Shown in pieces: positions 1 to 7,403 of a stretch of DNA of 11,434 bases (position 1 is its first letter; each line of letters begins with the position of its first letter). The DNA is from Parvularia atlantis (lineage: Eukaryota; Opisthokonta; Rotosphaerida), in assembly GCA_943704415.1 (NCBI GenBank), contig CALSCO010002462.1, forward strand, positions 1 to 11,434, read 5' to 3'. The translations under genes were made by a program, and so were the position numbers. The notes beneath the pieces were generated by a model. It saw nothing but the letters and a program-made list of their open reading frames with translations. It was not told the DNA's origin and ran no database searches.

Positions 1-93
1 TGGTTTGTTGGAGTGATCCTTCGGGAGAGCGACGACGGCGTTTCGCCTGACACCTGGTCCGGCGAGCGGGTCTGGCCCCTCTTCTGTTCGTTT

Positions 94-637
94 TCAGTTG
101 GTTGTTTTCTCGTAACTCATCTCTCTGTGTGTGTGGTCGAACCCGGATGGCTGAGAGCCATGCCGGCTCAGATGGTCGTTTTCTTCTTGAGGACGAGCCA
201 CGGTTGCATGCGCGTCATCCAGCAGCTTGCGATTTGTCTGCAGCTGAACCCGCAGTTGCTCATGCGCCACTCCCAACGCGGAAATGTGCTCGCGGCCGCG
301 GTGGACGTCCAAACGTTCGCGGCGCGCAAAGCGCTGGCCACATGCGTCACACGCAAACGGCTCCCGCGTCTCCGCCGTCGAGCCGTGCTTCTCCTGTAAA
401 TGGCGCTCAAGAACGTACTTCTCCTTGAAAGTGCTCGCACACACCGGGCACACGTGCATGCCCGCCGCGTGGCTGCGCAGGTGCCGCGCGAACGAGTTGT
501 CGCTGACGTGCTTGCCGGGCAAGACCTCGTGGTCATTGTCTTCGAGAAACTTCCCGCCTCCTGGCGGCGGACGGCTCGTTTTTCGTCCGAAACAGGTAAA
601 GGCTCTGACCGTGGCACCACTTTCCAGTGCTCGCCAT
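94..637 (-). CDS. small C2H2 zinc-finger protein
   Basis: The sequence shows two good C2H2 fingers. In a 164-residue model they are C47-x2-C50-x12-H63-x4-H68 and C80-x2-C83-x12-H96-x4-H101, each with the usual Phe and Leu core residues. A degenerate unit lies before them: its H-x3-H half (H36, H40) is present but its cysteine pair is not seen. After the fingers comes a probable coiled coil (about residues 102-142) with a polar tail, ending in a stop at 94-96. C2H2 fingers usually bind DNA or RNA in the nucleus; the target is unknown. The 5' end is uncertain. No in-frame ATG precedes the first unit, so I propose an ATG at 637-635, a 49-nt intron at 609-561 and a second exon 560-94. Without that intron only the part below about 590 is secure. 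The start would touch the divergent gene at 636. Confidence 0.7.
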
Positions 638-1001
638 GCAGGCAGACGCCCTGCTGAACTTCACCCAGAACTTCTTCGACGGCCTCGTCGCGCTCGTGGG
701 CTTGCCGAAGGGCCACAAGCTTTCGCAAACCGCTGGCAACAAACTTGAAGTCCTCGAGGTCGCTGCAGAAGTCGTCGTCGCTGCTGAGGCAGCCGAGAGT
801 CTTCCGGATTACAAGAGCGTCTTCGAGTTCCTGGACGACTTCCACAGGACATCCCTTCGCACCGTCTCGTCGGACCCGCTCGTTGCTGCACGGGCCTGCC
901 AGCGCCTCGTCAGCCTCCACCAGTTCGAGGCCGCCCAGCGCAAGCGCGACCCAAGCTTCTTCGACGTGCGCGGCGCGAACGACCCAGAACCCGAGTGGTG
1001 A
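636..1001 (+). CDS. unrecognised 121-residue protein upstream of the PemK/MazF-like gene
   Basis: An ATG-started frame runs to a TGA at 999-1001 and encodes 121 residues. The N-terminal half is rich in Leu, Val, Phe and Ala and should be helical. A strongly acidic, Ala/Val/Glu-rich stretch lies in the middle, and the C-terminus is charged and ends in Glu-Trp. I do not recognise a family. Codons end mostly in G or C, as in the neighbours. The TGA overlaps the next gene's ATG by one base (TGATG), the arrangement of translationally coupled bacterial genes, so it could be the partner (antitoxin or regulator) of the downstream protein; this is inference. It is longer than a typical MazE and shows no clear AbrB-type or ribbon-helix-helix motif. 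The antisense frame is also open here, so strand choice is not certain, but the plus frame stops exactly where the next gene begins. Confidence 0.5.
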   Translation: MQADALLNFTQNFFDGLVALVGLPKGHKLSQTAGNKLEVLEVAAEVVVAAEAAESLPDYKSVFEFLDDFHRTSLRTVSSDPLVAARACQRLVSLHQFEAAQRKRDPSFFDVRGANDPEPEW

Positions 1002-1264
1002 TGGCCCAACAAGGTCCGGCGACTGCGGCCCTGTCTGTGGGGGACATTGTCTGGGTTGACCTCGATGTCGTTCGCGGCCACGAACAAGCTGGAAGCCGCC
1101 CCTGCGTCGTCGTCTCAAACACACCGCGAGTTTGCTATATCATCCCCGTCTCACAACCTAGAAACCCCTCCATGGTCAACATGTTCCCTCTCCCAGCAGT
1201 CAGCCAAACCTCTATGGCCCTTCTCGACCAGGCTCGCGCGGTTGACCTCAACGAACGCCTCTAA
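1001..1264 (+). CDS. PemK/MazF-fold (type II toxin-antitoxin endoribonuclease-like) protein
   Basis: The 87-residue product starts at ATG 1001 and shows the landmarks of the PemK/MazF family. It opens with a first-strand G-D-I-V-W-V-D motif at residues 14-20. An R-G-H-E-Q-A-G-x-R-P turn (25-34) follows and leads into a Val-rich strand. A hydrophobic strand ending in P-V-S and a PLP-type segment come next. The last part is an L-L-D-Q-x-R-x-V-D motif near the C-terminus. Known members are small beta-barrel endoribonucleases that cleave mRNA and are held inactive by a co-transcribed antitoxin. Activity here is not shown: the segment after the Val-rich strand is a few residues shorter than usual, and the usual C-terminal helix is cut off by the TAA at 1262-1264. 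Codon use is less GC-biased than in TBCE or the ATPase, which fits horizontal transfer from bacteria. No intron is seen. Confidence 0.72.
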   Translation: MAQQGPATAALSVGDIVWVDLDVVRGHEQAGSRPCVVVSNTPRVCYIIPVSQPRNPSMVNMFPLPAVSQTSMALLDQARAVDLNERL

Positions 1265-1372
1265 CCGTTTCCGAGCACGTACAGCGGGGCTACTGTCCTG
1301 AGTCCGCAGGACATGAAGGCGCTGCTGAAAAAACTGCTTCCCTTCCTTTCCCTCTCGCCTCCGTCTTCCTGA
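1265..1372 (+). other. in-frame open extension behind the PemK/MazF-like stop
   Basis: Directly after the TAA, the same frame stays open for 35 codons to a TGA at 1370-1372. It contains an S-P-x-D-M motif followed by regularly spaced leucines and lysines, which resembles the C-terminal amphipathic helix that family members normally carry after the L-D-Q motif. The stop may therefore be a nonsense mutation that removed a real C-terminus, or a site of readthrough or stop reassignment. It could also be a chance similarity. Confidence 0.4.
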
Positions 1373-1610
1373 AATCAGAAAAAATATTGTCCATCTCCCA
1401 TTCTCCATTCAGGCTTTTCTCACACTCTTCGCCTCGCTCACCCTTTGTGCTCAGGGCCGATAATTAAAGAGATTTGTAGCATGACTTGGTAGACCTGCTC
1501 TCGACCTGGCGACGTAAAAGGTCATTGCGCTGCGCTAGGTCCAGGCCCTCAAACGTTGTGGGTGTTCGTAAGGCTCGTGCCTCGCCTCTCTTTCTTGGAA
1601 GGTTTCGGGC
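1373..1610. other. convergent intergenic stretch, no gene seen
   Basis: This gap lies between the 3' ends of the PemK/MazF-like gene and the cysteine-rich gene. It is clearly poorer in GC than the rest of the window, with a pyrimidine-rich tract around 1320-1450 and an AT-rich patch near 1460-1480. I see no canonical AATAAA, RNA gene or convincing coding frame; it probably holds both 3' untranslated regions. Confidence 0.5.
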
Positions 1611-2920
1611 TCAAAAACTTTCTTCAACTATTTTTTGCACAAGAGAGTGCCTACTCTTGACTATTCCAGATAAGCCGGTGCGGTTGGCGTAGGTTGCCTT
1701 GAGCAGGCAGACCGTGGCCACGTCGCCATCTGCGCCCTCCTCGTCGAACGCGTTGAGCGAGCGGACGATGGGCGACTCAAGGCTGTCGGCGGTGTGCACC
1801 TCCTCGACGAGCGCGATGAAGAGCGCCTTCTCGATCGCGTGCCTGCTGTAGAGGCCGTAGACCTTCTTGAGCGCGCCCTTCTTCCAGGTCTCGAGTGGGC
1901 TGAGCAGGACGGGCAGATCGGCGCTTGCCAGGGCGAGTGTGGCCGGCTTGGGGATGCGGTCGCCGTGGCCCTGGGCCGTCGCAGCTGCAGCGCGGCCGAG
2001 TTGCTGGTGCCGTCGCTGCTCCTGGTCCTCAGGGTTGTCGGCGTCCGCGTCGTCCTGATCCTTGTCCTGATCACATCGCCGCCTGGCGTTGAGCAAGCGG
2101 TCGGGCACCGAGAGCGCCATAGCCGGGTCGGCGCGCCGCAGGATCCTCTGGACGGACGAAGGCGCGCCCGCGATCTTGGCCGTGGCGGCCGCGTTGGTCT
2201 TGGCCTTCTCACTGACACGCTGCGCACTGTTGCGGCTCTCGTTCGATGCCGTGGCCTGCCAGGTCGCGCCGCCCTTGCAGTTGCACTTGCACAGCGCGCA
2301 CCTCATCTTGACGCAGTGGCGCTCGCTGTTGGCTGCGCGCTTGCCGCACTTGCACTCCTTGAGGCGCGCCGGGCACAGGCAGTCGGTGTCCTCATCGGAG
2401 TCCTTGCTGCAGAACTCGCAGTCGGCGCAGGTCTTGATGGCCTTGCACAGGCACGACCACGTCTCGCGGCCGGTCGACTTGCGCACCGAGACGCGGCGTG
2501 TGTAGGTGTGCTCGCACGACGGGCACTTGCGTCCGACGCGGTCCTTGTCCACAGCCGCAACGCTCGACGCGGCGGCACTTGTGCCTGACGCGTTGCTCTG
2601 CTGGCTCAGTTCTTGGTTCGGCGCATGCTCAGGCAGCGGCGCCCGCGGCGCAAAGAAGCGTGGTGGTGCAGGCGGCGGCACAGGCGCCGCTCGGTTGGTG
2701 GCATGAGGCGCGTCGGCAGGTGCAGTCGGCGTGGCGCCACCAGGGAATGCGAACAGGTCGTTCCAGTCGCCCTGGCTTGGCACGCCGCCGGTGCGGCGAC
2801 GACCGAGCAGCGGCTCGTCCGGCGAGCCCTGCGAACCCAGCAAGAGGTCCACGACGGGCGGGGCCGCGGGAGTGATGAAGTTGGGTTGGCAGTGAATCGT
2901 CGTGAACTTACGCCGTGCAT
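1611..2920 (-). CDS. cysteine-rich (CXC-like) protein of unknown function
   Basis: In my model a 9-nt first exon (ATG at 2920-2918) is joined over an 83-nt intron (2911-2829, donor GTAAGT, acceptor TTCGCAG) to exon 2828-1611, giving 408 residues. The N-terminal hundred residues are low-complexity, rich in Pro, Ala and Gly. Residues about 105-187 hold 16 cysteines, mostly as C-x2-C, C-x-C and C-x4-C pairs with basic residues between; this should bind several zinc ions. A charged, Gln/Asp-rich linker follows. The C-terminal region (about 310-408) is predicted helical, with Leu/Val/Ile periodicity. The cysteine block recalls tesmin/TSO1 CXC domains but does not fit their spacing, so I assign no family. 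A nuclear, nucleic-acid-binding role is a guess. The last 25 codons are AT-rich, unlike the rest. The 5' end is tentative. Confidence 0.68.
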
Positions 2921-2978
2921 GTTGTCAGATGAACGTGAATGTACGTTGTCGTTTCTCATCGAAACTGCACACCGGGGT
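2921..2978. promoter_or_regulatory. short divergent 5' region between the cysteine-rich gene and TBCE
   Basis: Only about 58 bp separate the inferred starts of two divergently transcribed genes, so they must share a very compact, probably bidirectional promoter or have overlapping 5' untranslated regions. The stretch is less GC-rich than the flanking coding DNA. I see no TATA box. A second in-frame TBCE ATG at 2919 lies at the left edge. Confidence 0.4.
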
Positions 2979-4846
2979 ATGCAGTGTGCCGTGGGCGATC
3001 GCGTGAGCATCGCGGGCGCGCGCGCCACCGTCCGCTTCGTCGGCGCCGTCCCGCCCGAGGCCGGCACATGGCTCGGCGTCGAGTGGGACGATGAGGCGCG
3101 CGGCAAGCACGACGGCGCGCACGGCGGCGTTCGCTACTTTGTCTGCCGCCCGCGCCGCCGACGCGCCATCGCCCCGGGGTCGTTCGTGCGGCCCGATCCG
3201 GCGCGCGTCGTGCCCGGCCGCGCCCTCGTCGACGCCCTCGGCGACAAGTACGGCACCGGCGCCGATGCGCCCGCCGCGCCGCTCTTCGTGCGCTCCGTCA
3301 GCAACCACGCCGTGCCGGTCGAGGTCGTCGGCTTTGACGTCGTCGCGGTGCGGCAAAGGTGGCGCCGCGATTCACGTGGACGGCTGACGGCTGACGGCTG
3401 ACGGCTGACGGCGGACGGCGGACGTGCGCAGCCAGCTGCAGCAGCTCACCGTCGTCGAGCTGAACGAGGCGCTTGTGGCGCGCGCGGGCGAGGACGGGGC
3501 GATCGCGCGGACGTGCGGCAGTGCGTCGGCTGTCGACTGCGCGCGCGCCTGCGACTGACGGACGACGTCGCGCCCAGACATCGAGGAGCTCGACCTCGGC
3601 GGCAACTTGCTGCCGACGTGGGACGAGGTTGCACGCGTCACCGTGCAGCTGCCGCGACTGCGCCACCTCAACCTCTCGCGCAACGTGCTCGACGGCCCGC
3701 GCGAGGCGCTTCCTGCGAGCGCCTTTGCGGCCCTGCGCGAGCTCTTCCTCAACCAGACCGAGCTCGACCTCGAGCAGCTCGCGCCCGTCGCGCGCGCCGT
3801 GCCGCTGCTCGAAGCACTGCACCTGCGCGACAACGGCCTGCAGAGCGCGCTGCCCTCGCCGGTCGACGCTGACGCCTTTGCCCGCCTGCGCCTGCTCAAC
3901 CTCGACGGCAACGAGCTTGACTGGGCCGCGGTGGCTGCTCTGGCCGCTCTGCCGAGCCTCGAGCGCCTCTGGGTGAGCAACAACCGGGTCGAGCGCGTGG
4001 ACGGCGACGACGCGGCGCGCTTCGCGGTGCTGCAGGCGCTCTCGCTCGACCACAACCTGATCGCCGACTGGGCCACAGTGGACGCAATCGACCGCTTCCC
4101 GGTGCTGCGCGAGCTGCGGCTGCGGCACAACCCAGTGATCGAGCGTGCAGGTGCGTCGTGGTCCGCAAGCGGCTTCAGTGCTGACGCGCCGGTCGCAGAG
4201 GCCAGCCCGCGCTCGGCCAGCCGCGAGTTTACAATCGCGCGCGTCGGGCGGCTCACAGTGCTCAACGGCAGCGCGGTCACGCGTGCGAGCCGCGCCGAGG
4301 CCGAGCTGTACATGCTGCACTGGCTCGTGGGCAGCGGCGAGGTGAGCGACCCGCGCCGCGAGTGTGCGCGCTTCGACGTGCTCGTGAGCCGTTGCGTGCC
4401 TTGCTGCGCATGGCCACCGCCTCGCATACTCACACCGCTTATAGTGTACGGCATCGACAGCGCGGCACCCGTGGCGCAGTCCGCGAAGGAGGCGACGCTG
4501 CACGACCGCCTGCTCGAGCTCACGCTGCGCTCGGAGCGGCTCGACGCGGTGCAGACCAAGAAGCTGCCCAGTGCGTTCGGCGTTGCTCGTGGTCGCAGCG
4601 CTCACCCTCGTCGCAGACGACCTCACGGTGGCCAAGCTGCGCCTGATGGTGTCGAAGCTGTTCCCGCGCCTGCCGCGGCACGCACTCAGCCTGTGCGTCA
4701 ACGGGCGCGCGCTGGGCGAGGACGGCGCGACGCTGGTCGAGCTCGGGCTAAAGAGCGGGTCTGTCGTCGTCGTCGACGCTGAGCCGGTGCCTGCGCAACC
4801 GCCCGGCCCTGTGCCCAAGCCCGTGAGCTTTTCCATCCCACCGTGA
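2979..4846 (+). CDS. TBCE: tubulin-folding cofactor E (CAP-Gly, LRR and ubiquitin-like domains)
   Basis: TBCE is a cytosolic chaperone that binds alpha-tubulin and, with cofactors C and D and Arl2, builds the alpha/beta-tubulin dimer. Exons by frame and homology: 2979-3358, 3432-3520, 3578-4150, 4199-4390, 4445-4570 and 4617-4846, giving 529 residues, close to animal TBCE. Residues 6-75 form a CAP-Gly domain with the G-T-W-L-G-V-E-W core and the G-K-H-D-G signature (42-46). From about 157 to 370 there are leucine-rich repeats with L-x-L-x-x-N motifs. Residues about 454-520 form a ubiquitin-like domain. Junctions restore family-typical sequence: R-Q-S-Q-L, C-G-N-I-E, K-L-P-N-D. ATG 2979 sits six residues before the CAP-Gly start. 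ATG 2919 would add 20 residues with AT-rich codons and is less likely. The five introns are 46-73 nt. Confidence 0.93.
3380..3421 (+). repeat. heptamer tandem repeat in the first TBCE intron
   Basis: Four perfect copies of ACGGCTG are followed by two copies of ACGGCGG, six units of seven bases. They fill most of the intron at 3359-3431. Each junction between the perfect copies contains CTGAC, the branch-point-like motif found once in most other introns here, so the repeat offers several possible branch sites. Confidence 0.9.
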
Positions 4847-4917
4847 GCAACGACCGGTTCATTTTGCTTTTAGCGGGTACAGTTCTGGAGAGAGGGACAG
4901 CGCACGAGGCGGGCCGC

Positions 4918-5926
4918 TCAGCGGCGGATAAACTGCGAGAAGCGGCGGAAGAGGTTCGCGACCATGTACTCGGTCGCGTTCACGGTGCCCACGGGCTGGC
5001 GTGGGTCGGTGCTGCCCGGCCAGGTGTGGCCCAGGCCCTCGACCGTGCACAGCTCGACCGTGACGTCCGCGCCGCCGTTGCAGTTGCCCCAGCGCTGGCA
5101 GGTGGTCGAGGCGGTGCGCAGTGTCACGACCGGTGCGCCCGTGCAGCCGTTGCGCTGGACCCAGTCGGTGACGCTGCTGTTGACCGAGGGGAAGGCGATG
5201 TTGCCGTCGTACGGGACGAGGTTGTCCTCGGTGCCGTGAAAGTGCACAATCGGGACGGGGCGGGTGAGGCGGCAGGCGTTGAAGTCGGAGCCAAACGCGA
5301 GCACGGCGCAAACCGGGGCGATGGCGGTGATGATGTCGCTGGCCTCGCACGCGAGCCGGTGCGAGAGGAAGCCGCCGTTGGACATGCCGGTGGAGAACAC
5401 GGCGTTCTTGTTGACGCACATGCGGCGTGACAGTTCGGCCAGCATCGCGCGCACGAAGCCGACGTCGTCCACGCGCGTGAACTGGGCCGTGCCGCAGCAC
5501 GCGCCGGCGTTCCACGAGCGCTGGATGCCCTGGGCGTGCACCTGCGCGCGTGTCACGCTCGTTGTTGTAGTTGTGTGGCAGCAGCGCACCGCCAGCCAGC
5601 CCTGGCGCTCGGCCACCGAGTTCATGTGCGTGTATGGCTCCTGCGCGTCGTTGGTCGAGGTGTAGCCGTGGAAGTTGAACACGACGGGGACGCTCTGCGT
5701 CGGCAGCAGGCCGCGCGGCACAAACAGGTCGTACTCGCGCACTTCGCCGTCGTGCGTGAGCGTGAGCGCGTACGTGCCGGCCGCGTACGAATTGGGGCAG
5801 CTGCGGCGCACGGGCGCGCACGGGCGTTTAAGGGTTGACGCGCGAGGCAGACCACCACACGTACGCGCGCGCGCCCGGCGCGGCCGCAAGGGCGACGAGG
5901 ACGACCGCGGCGAGTGCGGCGAGCAT
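4918..5926 (-). CDS. secreted PHB-depolymerase/feruloyl-esterase-type hydrolase, copy 1
   Basis: This is an alpha/beta hydrolase of the LpqC / polyhydroxybutyrate-depolymerase group (carbohydrate-esterase-1-like). It should cleave an ester bond in a polymer or plant-type feruloyl/acetyl ester; the substrate cannot be told from sequence. Exons are 5926-5865, 5800-5590 and 5541-4918, 298 residues. Residues 1-21 are an Ala/Val/Leu signal peptide, with the mature chain starting near C22. The catalytic triad is Ser145 in G-M-S-N-G, Asp197 in H-G-T-E-D and His263 in G-L-G-H-T-W-P-G. The family's S-W-N-A-G-x-C-C segment is at 100-107. Many paired cysteines suggest an extracellular or lumenal, disulfide-bonded enzyme. 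The first intron splits the signal peptide from the enzyme (phase 2); the second lies before V-H-A-Q-G (phase 0). The paralogue at 5991-7022 is divergent and shares both intron positions. Confidence 0.9.
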
Positions 5927-5990
5927 CGTGTGTGTGTGGGGGAAGGAAGTCTGACAGTGGGGTCACGCGACAAGCGTTTCACCTGCGGCG
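5927..5990. promoter_or_regulatory. 64-bp bidirectional promoter region between the two esterase genes
   Basis: The start codons of the two divergent esterase genes are only 64 bp apart. The stretch contains a short GT-rich run (about 5928-5937) and a purine-rich run (about 5938-5950), with no TATA box I can recognise. Both genes are probably driven from here, so co-expression is expected. Confidence 0.5.
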
Positions 5991-7022
5991 ATGCGCTTCC
6001 TCCTGGTGGTCGTGCTCGCGCTGGCCGCGCGGGCCGTGCACGGGTGCGTTCGCGCGCCATGGCTCGCACGCAGGGTGGCCGATGGGTGACCCGGGGGGCG
6101 GCCGCCGCACAGCTGCCCGAACGAGTTCACCCCCGGCACGTACGACCTGCGCCTGCAGCACGACGGCGTCGTGCGCGAGTACGTCCTGTTTGTGCCGCGC
6201 GGCGTCGGCGCCACCACGCGCGTGCCGCTCGTCCTCAACTTCCACGCGTACTTCTCCACGGCCGAGGTGCAGCAGGGCTACGCGCGCATGAACGCCGCGG
6301 CCGAGGTTAACGGCTGGCTCACGGTGCGCGCGCGAGGTGCTGCACACCGCCGCGTGTTGACGCATGGCGCGGCGCAGGTCCACGCCCAGGGCATCGGCCG
6401 CAGCTGGAACGCGGGCGCGTGCTGCGGCACGGCGCAGGTCGCGCAGACCGACGACGTCGGCTTTGTGCGCGCGCTCGTCGCCGATCTGGCCGAGCGCATG
6501 TGCCTCGACACCGACGCCATCTTCGCCACGGGCATGTCCAACGGCGGCTTCCTCTCGCATCGGCTCGCGTGCGAGGCCAGCGACATCATCTCGGCCGCCG
6601 CGCCCGTCGCCGCCGTGCTCGCGTTTGGCTCGGACTTTAACGCCTGCCGCCCGGCCCGCCCCATCCCCATCCTCCACTTCCACGGCACGCTCGACCCGCT
6701 TGTGCCCTACCGCGGCAACTTCCGCTTCCCTTCGGTCAACGACTCGACTACCGACTGGGTCGAGCGCAACGGCTGCCGCGGCCCGCCCGTCGAGACCCTG
6801 CGCACGTTCTCGACCGTCTGCGAGCGCTGGGGCGACTGCGCCGGCGGCGCAAACGCCACCGTCGAGCTCTGCACCGTGTCGGGCCTCGGCCACGCCTGGC
6901 CGGGCGCGATCAGCCCGCTACAGCCCATCGGCACCGTCGACGCGACCGAGCACATGGTCGAAGGCCTCTTCAGCCACCTCGCCGGCGCGGCCCGTGCGCG
7001 CCATGGGCCGCGCCGCGACTGA
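5991..7022 (+). CDS. secreted PHB-depolymerase/feruloyl-esterase-type hydrolase, copy 2
   Basis: This is the paralogue of the divergent esterase at 4918-5926 and very similar to it, with long identical blocks around the nucleophile. Exons are 5991-6043, 6113-6323 and 6378-7022, 302 residues. Residues 1-18 form a signal peptide, with the mature chain starting near C19. The triad is Ser142 in G-M-S-N-G, Asp194 in H-G-T-L-D and His260 in G-L-G-H-A-W-P-G. The middle exon is 211 nt in both copies and both introns fall at the same codons and phases, so the duplication copied an already intron-bearing gene. The intron sequences have diverged. The C-terminus differs, ending in an Arg/His-rich tail instead of the other copy's Phe/Arg end. 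Substrate is unknown; secretion is inferred from the signal peptide. Confidence 0.9.
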
Positions 7023-7403
7023 GACCGTAAGGTAAGTGGATGTTTCGTTGTCTATTTTTTTTTGCAGCCAAACAGAATGGAGGGCCTCCGTCTTGTGCAG
7101 GAAAACGGCATCGCCTTCACGAACGCTCATCGCGGCCGGGCCAACCGCAAAACGTCCGTGGGCCGGCGTGCTGCACGCCGCCGCCAGCGCGAGCTCCAGC
7201 ACGGCAAAGTGGCACATGGCGGCCGCGTCGCAGCTCGCGCTACGTGCACCTGCGAGCGGCTGACGAAGGCCACACGGACGTTGTACAGGAATTCGCGCGT
7301 GCGCCGGCCGTCCTGCGAGAGCGCACAGAGACGCACGACGCGGCCACGCTTGTGTGACAGATTGTGCGATTCCAACGCCGCGCGGCACGAGCAGCACGGA
7401 CGG
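7023..7403. other. intergenic region upstream of the H+-ATPase gene, no convincing gene
   Basis: This is the longest gap between genes. Near the left side, 7032-7067 could be a 36-nt intron (donor GTAAGT, a run of T, acceptor TTTGCAG), in a 3' or 5' untranslated region. The rest is GC-rich and open in several frames; the plus frame leading into the ATPase ATG is Arg-rich and unlike the ATPase N-terminus, and the minus frame has no recognisable domain. It probably holds the esterase 3' end and the ATPase promoter. Confidence 0.45.

Noticed and set aside
966-1014. Fusion of the 121-residue protein to the PemK/MazF-like protein by an intron
   Set aside because: A GTGCG donor exists at 966, but none of the AG sites before the motif region restores the second frame from it, and no CTNAC branch motif lies between.
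168-1124. Long minus-strand open frame through the zinc-finger and PemK/MazF-like region
   Set aside because: It is out of frame with the zinc fingers and is Arg-rich at both ends. Its natural-looking middle part is antisense to the 636-1001 frame, which in GC-rich coding DNA often looks protein-like. I cannot fully exclude that the middle belongs to a 5' exon of the zinc-finger gene.
1794-2588. Plus-strand open frame opposite the cysteine-rich gene
   Set aside because: It is a Val/Leu/Arg/Ala-rich antisense shadow with no motif; the minus strand has the ordered cysteine pattern.
4151-4444. Introns of 48 and 54 nt in TBCE read as coding insertions
   Set aside because: Both keep the frame open, but each has the local donor, CTNAC motif and acceptor, and removing them restores the family's spacing. 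About 10 of the 23 introns have lengths divisible by three, near chance.
3298-4836. 512-codon minus-strand open frame opposite TBCE
   Set aside because: It is antisense to conserved TBCE exons, crosses all their introns, and is low-complexity Arg/Ala/His/Glu-rich.
7077-7403. Upstream in-frame extension of the H+-ATPase from an ATG at 7077
   Set aside because: The frame is open, but its sequence is Arg- and Cys-rich, unlike any P3A N-terminus, and the ATG at 7404 gives the usual length.
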